DNA from: Clostridiales bacterium
GTDB lineage: Bacteria; Bacillota; Clostridia; Peptostreptococcales; Anaerovoracaceae
Assembly: GCA_015058145.1 (NCBI GenBank)
Contig: SVCX01000002.1
Span: 1-64,000, forward strand
Reading direction: 5' to 3'
DNA length: 64,000 nucleotides
This document shows, one piece after another, positions 59,098 to 64,000 of this stretch. The notes beneath the pieces were generated by a model. That model did not search any database. It was not told where the DNA came from and saw only the letters and a list, made by a program, of their open reading frames with translations. Numbering within the stretch: position 1 is the stretch's first letter; every line of letters begins with the position of its first letter. The position numbers and the translations under genes were made by a program.

Positions 59098-60405
59098 ATG
59101 AACTTTCAGAAAAAATTTAAAAACGTGTACACTTTCTTCTATCTGATGGGGATGAACAAGGACTTTGACAGCAACCCCGCCAAGATAAAAGAAGATCAAA
59201 ACAGAAGAGTCCATGAGCTCATGAAATGCGCTTACAAAGTGCCATTCTACCGGGCCAAATTCGAAGAGACGGGTACGACGCCGGACGATTACCACTGCGG
59301 CGAGGATCTGGTGAAATTCCCGACCATCGACAAGACGCAGCTCAGACTGTTCATGCAGAAGGCCTACGAAGACCATCCTGACGAAAGAGATTCCTGGCAG
59401 GTCCTCAGAACGAGCGGCTCCTCCGGAACACCTCTGACTGTCGTACAGACTCACAAGGAGCATGCGCGCAGCAACGCCAACTGGATCAGAGAACTGGAGA
59501 TTGCAGGCTACAAGCCTCTCCGCGGTAAGATGTACTCTTTCCAGACCAGCCACAAGGCGTCCACCGCAGGCAAAAACGACTCCTTTATTCAGAGTCTGGG
59601 TCTCATGAGAAGAAAGGTCGTCACCGAGGACAGTATTGTGGGCGATGGCATTGCCGACACGATTCGCGATATCAATGAATACAAGCCGGATATGCTTGTT
59701 CTGCGCCGCAACTGCCTGGTCAGAATCGCCATGTACGCCAAGCAGCATAACATGGAACTGTGGAAGCCGACCTATTACGTACCTGTAGCCGAGAAAGTCG
59801 ATGACGTCACCAGAAACCTGCTCAATGAGTGTCTCGGACCGGGACTCATCGATGCCTACGGCAGCACGGAGTCCGGCAACTGTATCATCAAGTATCCGGG
59901 CAAGGATTTCTACTATGTGGTCAACGACGTGGTTGTTGCCAACGTCTATGACGAGAACAATCAGTTGGCCGACAACGGCAGACTGATTCTCACGAATCTG
60001 TATAAGAAGACCTTCCCGATCATCAACTACGATATTGGGGATTCTGCAGAATCTTTCGTCAAGGACGGGCTGCGCTACTTCACGAACATCAGCGGCCGCT
60101 TGAATGATCTGGTCAAGCACGAGGACGGCGTCGAGTCATCGGCATACCACCTTATGAAGATCGCAAACGGCACCGTGGGCGTCGCTCAGTACAGATTCAC
60201 CCAGGAATCCTACCACGATATGCTCATCCAGCTGGCTCTGGATCCAAACAATACATCGAAAACCAAGGAGGAAATCGAAGACCACTTTGTTTCTTCCGTG
60301 AAGAAGCTCTTCGGCGATGAATTCAACATCCGCGTCGAATGGCTCGATATACTTCCACCTGATGACACGGGCAAACAACGCTGCTTTGTCTGCAAAGTCA
60401 AATAG
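59098..60405 (+). CDS. CapK/PaaK-like adenylate-forming ligase
   Basis: 435 aa from ATG 59098 behind AGGAG. A longer in-frame extension overlaps the divergent gene and is rejected. The phosphate loop is LRTSGSSGTPLTV, the adenylation motif IDAYGSTESG, and the hinge ISGRLNDLVKHEDG. The family activates a carboxylic acid (as acyl-AMP) for CoA or carrier transfer. CapK relatives are common in capsule loci. It is first in a four-gene operon. It could load the ACP at 46793-47020 or supply a substrate for the ATP-grasp ligases (inferred). Confidence 0.88.
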   Translation: MNFQKKFKNVYTFFYLMGMNKDFDSNPAKIKEDQNRRVHELMKCAYKVPFYRAKFEETGTTPDDYHCGEDLVKFPTIDKTQLRLFMQKAYEDHPDERDSWQVLRTSGSSGTPLTVVQTHKEHARSNANWIRELEIAGYKPLRGKMYSFQTSHKASTAGKNDSFIQSLGLMRRKVVTEDSIVGDGIADTIRDINEYKPDMLVLRRNCLVRIAMYAKQHNMELWKPTYYVPVAEKVDDVTRNLLNECLGPGLIDAYGSTESGNCIIKYPGKDFYYVVNDVVVANVYDENNQLADNGRLILTNLYKKTFPIINYDIGDSAESFVKDGLRYFTNISGRLNDLVKHEDGVESSAYHLMKIANGTVGVAQYRFTQESYHDMLIQLALDPNNTSKTKEEIEDHFVSSVKKLFGDEFNIRVEWLDILPPDDTGKQRCFVCKVK

Positions 60406-60426
60406 TACGAGGGACCGACAATAGTT

Positions 60427-61374
60427 ATGATGATTTCTTTTATCATCCCCTGCTACAGATCAGAAAAGACGCTGGGGAATGTAGTCGACAATATCGAAGA
60501 GATGATGTCGAAGCAAACAGAATACGACGCGGAGATTGTTCTCGTCAATGACGGCTCTCCCGATAACACCTTTTCCGTCATCCGGGAGCTTGTCGATAAG
60601 TACGACAATATCACCGGCGTGGATTTCGCGAAGAACAGGGGTCAGCAGAGCGCAATCATGGCCGCCATCAAGTATTCCCGCGGTGAAATCATCGCCTGTT
60701 GTGACGACGACGGACAGACTCCTATCGAGACGGTATTCGACTTCATTGACAGTATGGACGAAAATGGTTACGACGTCGTCTGCGCCAACTACGTGAACCG
60801 CGGCAAAAGGAGCCTGTTCCGAAGATTCGGAAGCTGGCTCAATGATCAGATGTCTATCTACTTCCTGGAGAAGCCGAAAGACGTCAACACATCGGTGTAT
60901 TTCGTCGCCAGGCGTTTTGTCGCCGAGGAGATGGCGAAGTACGACAACCCTTACCCCTACATCACGGGACTGCTTCTTAGAACGACCGATAAAATCGGCA
61001 ACGTGGATGTGGAACAGAAAAACCGCATGGCCGGAGAGTCGGGATATAACTTTAAGAGACTGTTCTCCCTGTGGATCAATGGAGTAACTACGTTCTCTAT
61101 CAAGCCTCTGCGGCTGGCCAATTTCGTTGGTATGGGACTGGCGCTGATCGGATTCATCATCATCGTCATTCTGGTCATACAGAAGATTGCAAATCCTCAC
61201 GTATCCATGGGATGGACCTCCATCATCGCCACGAATCTGCTCGTCGGGGGAATCATCATGATGATCCTGGGCCTGATCGGCGAATACATTGGACGAATCT
61301 ACGTCTGCCTGAACAAGATGCCGCAATACGTTGAACGCACGGTAATAGGCAGAAACAGCGGAGACCATAAATAA
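60427..61374 (+). CDS. GtrB/DPM-like membrane glycosyltransferase
   Basis: 315 aa. A GT2 domain (ISFIIPCYRSEKTL, LVNDGSPDNT, metal site CCDDDGQTPIE, and the late RMAGESGYN) is followed by two membrane helices (about 233-255 and 266-288). These enzymes attach a sugar to a polyprenyl phosphate for later transfer outside the cell. The second ATG (60430) is an equal choice of start. The TAA overlaps the next ATG. Confidence 0.92.
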   Translation: MMISFIIPCYRSEKTLGNVVDNIEEMMSKQTEYDAEIVLVNDGSPDNTFSVIRELVDKYDNITGVDFAKNRGQQSAIMAAIKYSRGEIIACCDDDGQTPIETVFDFIDSMDENGYDVVCANYVNRGKRSLFRRFGSWLNDQMSIYFLEKPKDVNTSVYFVARRFVAEEMAKYDNPYPYITGLLLRTTDKIGNVDVEQKNRMAGESGYNFKRLFSLWINGVTTFSIKPLRLANFVGMGLALIGFIIIVILVIQKIANPHVSMGWTSIIATNLLVGGIIMMILGLIGEYIGRIYVCLNKMPQYVERTVIGRNSGDHK

Positions 61375-62600
61375 TGAAAAAACTAATGATTGTAGGGGCC
61401 GGTGTATACCAGGTCCCTATTATTGAGAAAGCCAAAAGGCGCGGTCTGTATACGATCGCCATATCTCCCTACGGCGATTACCCGGGCCTGAAGGTGGCTG
61501 ACAAAACCTACGATTTGGATGTGCGCGATGAAAAAGGCATTCTTCAGGCCGCTATCCGCGAAAGTATCGACGGCATCACGACGGATCAGACTGACATGGC
61601 AATGCGATCCGTTGCTTATGTTGCCGAAAGGCTTGGCCTGCCTGGAATAGGATATGAGTGTGCCAAGCTGTTCACCGACAAGTACGCCATGCGCCGCAAG
61701 AGCGAGGAATTGGGCCTGCCGTCCATAAAATGTGCGGAGGTGGATTCCTATGAGTCGGCAGAGGAATTCTTCACATCCCTCGGCACGCCAGTCATCCTGA
61801 AACCGGTCGATAACCAGGGCAGCCGCGGCGTCTGCAGAGTAGACGACCTGACAGAACTGAAGGAGGCTTTTGCTGAAGCGCAGAAGTTCTCTCCATCCGG
61901 GAACATCATCATCGAACAATTTATCGAAGGCGACGAATTCGAAGTCGACTCCGTTGTCATCGACGGGCAGGAACACACGCTGATGTACGGCGATATCGTT
62001 CTCTTCGACATTCCGAATGTTTTTTCTTCGTGCACCAGAATGTATCCTTCCTGCCGCGATCCTGAAGTGGTGGAACGGCTTCTGAAGCTGAACAAGGACA
62101 CCATCGAGGGCTTCGGCCTAAAGTGCGGGCTGACCCACAGCGAATACATTGCCGACAGAAGTGGACAGCCTTATCTCATCGAAGCAGCGGCCAGAGGAGG
62201 TGGCGCTTTCGTTTCATCGGATATCACCCTTCTCCAGACGGGTCTCGATACTTCGGAATATCTGATCGACATGGCTCTCGGCGAACCAATCAACACGGAC
62301 GCCATCGGCAGTCAACTGTGCCATTGCGGCACCCTCTCCTTTTACCTGCCGGAAGGTACCGTCATTAGGGCCGACGGTATCAAAGAGGCTCTGGATTTCG
62401 ACTTCGTCACCGCAAGCCTCTTGAACGAAATCAGCGTCGGTATGAAGACAGAGCCGTTCTCGGACAAGACCGCTCGTTACATATCCGTACTGAAAGCCGA
62501 TTCCAGAGAAGAACTGGAGGAAAACTACCGCAAATTCAGGAATACCCTTGATATAAAGGTCGAAACGCCAAATGGCATCGAAGGGCCTATCTGGAAATAA
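61374..62600 (+). CDS. ATP-grasp ligase (paralog 1)
   Basis: 408 aa. Pre-ATP-grasp domain (LMIVGAGVYQVPIIEKAKR), ATP-binding lid (VILKPVDNQGSRGV), EQFIEGDEFEVDSVV and the metal site YLIEAAARGGG. ATP-grasp ligases join a carboxylate to an amine or thiol through an acyl phosphate. Carbamoyl-phosphate-synthase-like and amino-acid ligases share this form. It overlaps the GT stop (TAATG). With its adjacent paralog it may build a peptide or amide on the polymer. Substrate unknown. Confidence 0.88.
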   Translation: MKKLMIVGAGVYQVPIIEKAKRRGLYTIAISPYGDYPGLKVADKTYDLDVRDEKGILQAAIRESIDGITTDQTDMAMRSVAYVAERLGLPGIGYECAKLFTDKYAMRRKSEELGLPSIKCAEVDSYESAEEFFTSLGTPVILKPVDNQGSRGVCRVDDLTELKEAFAEAQKFSPSGNIIIEQFIEGDEFEVDSVVIDGQEHTLMYGDIVLFDIPNVFSSCTRMYPSCRDPEVVERLLKLNKDTIEGFGLKCGLTHSEYIADRSGQPYLIEAAARGGGAFVSSDITLLQTGLDTSEYLIDMALGEPINTDAIGSQLCHCGTLSFYLPEGTVIRADGIKEALDFDFVTASLLNEISVGMKTEPFSDKTARYISVLKADSREELEENYRKFRNTLDIKVETPNGIEGPIWK

Positions 62601-62613
62601 CAGGAGAACTGAT

Positions 62614-63843
62614 TTGAGCAAGAAACTGATGATACTCGGCGCTGGTACGTACCAGGTCGACCTGATCAAAAAGAGCAAAGAACTCGGTCATGAGACGATC
62701 GTCGTCTCACCCGGCGATTACCCCGGCATGAAGTACGCGGACAAGGTCTTGGACGTCAACATCCTGGACCACGAAGCCGTCTACGAGGCTGCCCGTAAGG
62801 AGAATGTGGACGGAATCATCTCCGACCAGACCGACATGGCCGTTTATTCCATTGCCTACGCCTGCGAGAAACTCGGTCTGACCGGCAACGGAACGGAGGT
62901 TGCGTCTCTCTTCATAGACAAGCACCTCATGCGCGTCCGCTGCCAGGAACTGGGCCTTCCTACGATACCGTCTGAGCAGGTTTCTTCTCTCGATGAGGCG
63001 CTGGAGATTCTCAAACGAATCGGTCTGCCTGCTATCATCAAACCTGTCGACAGCGCAGGAAGCAAAGGCGTCAGCCGAATCGATTCCGAAACGGATCTGA
63101 TTGCCTGCTATGAGGAGGCCTCCGGCTTCTCAGCTAACGGTAAGGTTATCGTTGAGAAGTTCATTATCGGCCGGGAATTCGAAGTGGACTCGATCGCCCT
63201 GGGAAGTGAAGTCCGGACTTTGATGTACGCCGACCTCAATGAATTCAAGATCCCGAACGTCTTTGCATCCATGACGAGGCTCTACCCTTCTGTTGCGAAT
63301 CAGGAAACCGTAGACCGTCTTCTCGCCTACGACAAGACGATGCTCGAAGGTTTCGGCCTCGTGCAGGGGCTCACTCATAGCGAATACATCATGGACGAAA
63401 CGGACGGCGAAATCTATCTGATCGAAACCGCTCTTCGGGGAGGCGGAACTTATATCTCCTCCCACATCGCGGAATTGCAGACCCACATCAACACATCACA
63501 GTTCCTGATCGAGATGGCTCTGGGAGAACTGGATGGCATTCCGGCCTTCGAAACGGCACGGTGCCACAGCGGCTATGTGGCTTTCTATCTTCCTCCAGGC
63601 AAAATTGTCTCCACAGACGGCGTCGCAGAGGTAATGCATCTGCCTTTCGTCGCCAAAACGACCATGGAAACTCTGACAATCGGAGACATTACGAAAGAGT
63701 TCCACGACAAGAGGAATCGCCACGCTGTAATTCTAAGCGCTTCGTCCCGTGAAGAGCTGAACGAGAGAATTGAACAAGTAAAAAGCCTTCTGAAGATTCG
63801 TATTGAAACTTCAGAAGGCCTGAAAGGTCCTATCTGGGAATAA
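62614..63843 (+). CDS. ATP-grasp ligase (paralog 2)
   Basis: 409 aa from TTG 62614, 7 nt behind AGGAG. An ATG at 62572 lies inside the previous gene and is rejected. Its motifs repeat those of paralog 1: LMILGAGTYQVDLIKKSKE, IIKPVDSAGSKGV, EKFIIGREFEVDS and YLIETALRGGG. Metal-site EAAAR is ETALR here. Both end in a GPIW(K/E) tail, so they arose by tandem duplication. Two such ligases side by side suggest two successive condensations or a heterodimer. Confidence 0.88.
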   Translation: MSKKLMILGAGTYQVDLIKKSKELGHETIVVSPGDYPGMKYADKVLDVNILDHEAVYEAARKENVDGIISDQTDMAVYSIAYACEKLGLTGNGTEVASLFIDKHLMRVRCQELGLPTIPSEQVSSLDEALEILKRIGLPAIIKPVDSAGSKGVSRIDSETDLIACYEEASGFSANGKVIVEKFIIGREFEVDSIALGSEVRTLMYADLNEFKIPNVFASMTRLYPSVANQETVDRLLAYDKTMLEGFGLVQGLTHSEYIMDETDGEIYLIETALRGGGTYISSHIAELQTHINTSQFLIEMALGELDGIPAFETARCHSGYVAFYLPPGKIVSTDGVAEVMHLPFVAKTTMETLTIGDITKEFHDKRNRHAVILSASSREELNERIEQVKSLLKIRIETSEGLKGPIWE

Positions 63844-63856
63844 TCCCGGCAACCGC

Positions 63857-64000
63857 TTATCTGTGGAAGCCGACGTACTCCCCTTCGTAATACATTTTGA
63901 GACCGCCTTTTGCCGTGTAAGTGTAGTTGCACGGCAATATTTCATATTCATCTACTATGGTTACTTTTTCACCTTCTCTGGTCCATGTGCCGGAGACTTC
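63857..64000 (-). CDS. C-terminal end of a protein with a lipocalin-like beta domain (partial)
   Basis: 47 residues ending at TAA 63857-63859 are visible (EVSGTWTREGEKVTIVDEYE ... ending GEYVGFHR). The GTWTREGEKVTI strand pattern recalls lipocalin-like or META-type beta barrels of small secreted lipoproteins. The start is beyond the window. It is convergent with the ATP-grasp operon, 13 bp away. Confidence 0.55.
   Translation of the reverse strand, partial: EVSGTWTREGEKVTIVDEYEILPCNYTYTAKGGLKMYYEGEYVGFHR

Overview
The window looks like chromosomal DNA of an anaerobic, low-to-mid GC Gram-positive bacterium of the class Clostridia. The evidence is strong GGAGG-type ribosome sites, TTGACA/TATAAT promoters, a Firmicute-type LexA, TarI/TarJ/TagD wall-polymer enzymes, many secreted Ig-like/FnIII proteins, and fermentative enzymes (nickel lactate racemase, LDH-family enzyme, acylating aldehyde dehydrogenase). 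I would not name a genus from sequence alone.

Layout. (1) 1-5.7 kb is metabolic and regulatory. It holds a partial acylating aldehyde dehydrogenase behind a sigma-54 promoter, its probable sigma-54 activator, and an operon of MerR regulator, acetamidase/formamidase-like enzyme and amino-acid permease. (2) 5.7-8.9 kb holds lexA, a divergent larA that appears to be leaderless, and a transglutaminase-like lipoprotein. (3) 8.9-10.6 kb is a small island. Four related palindromes, a GC-rich patch with DnaA-box-like motifs and an 87-nt nested hairpin surround one degenerate nuclease-like gene. (4) 10.6-18 kb holds a DltD-like/MoxR/VWA operon, two neighbouring genes each broken by an in-frame TAA, and an LDH-family/deoxyinosine glycosylase/HAD phosphatase operon. 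(5) 18-22.1 kb holds two paralogous anchored extracellular proteins facing away from each other, with a PIN toxin-antitoxin pair in the operon of one of them.

(6) 22.1-63.8 kb is one very large cell-surface polymer locus. The minus-strand genes fall into three transcription blocks, starting near 58.95, 51.0 and 33.6 kb. They encode five proteins with CDP-glycerol/CDP-ribitol polyolphosphotransferase domains (six domains in all), two of them fused to family-2 glycosyltransferases and one duplicated. They also encode CDP-ribitol enzymes (TarI, TarJ), a glycerol-3-phosphate cytidylyltransferase (TagD), a TagD-like domain fused to a Gfo/Idh oxidoreductase, two LicD-like proteins (one lacking the acidic motif), a ThDP enzyme with an SDR reductase, an amino-sugar trio, an ABC exporter, an ACP/MBOAT pair, a polysaccharide deacetylase and a membrane acetyltransferase. 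A plus-strand operon (59.1-63.8 kb) adds a CapK-like adenylate-forming ligase, a GtrB-like glycosyltransferase and two paralogous ATP-grasp ligases.

Together the genes suggest a teichoic-acid-like polymer. Its repeat would carry polyol phosphates, an acylated amino sugar and possibly a novel CDP-activated building block. It would be exported by the ABC transporter and then decorated outside by acyl groups, deacetylation and perhaps amino-acid or amide groups. No TagO-like initiation enzyme is in the window. No tRNA, rRNA, CRISPR array, transposase or integrase was seen.
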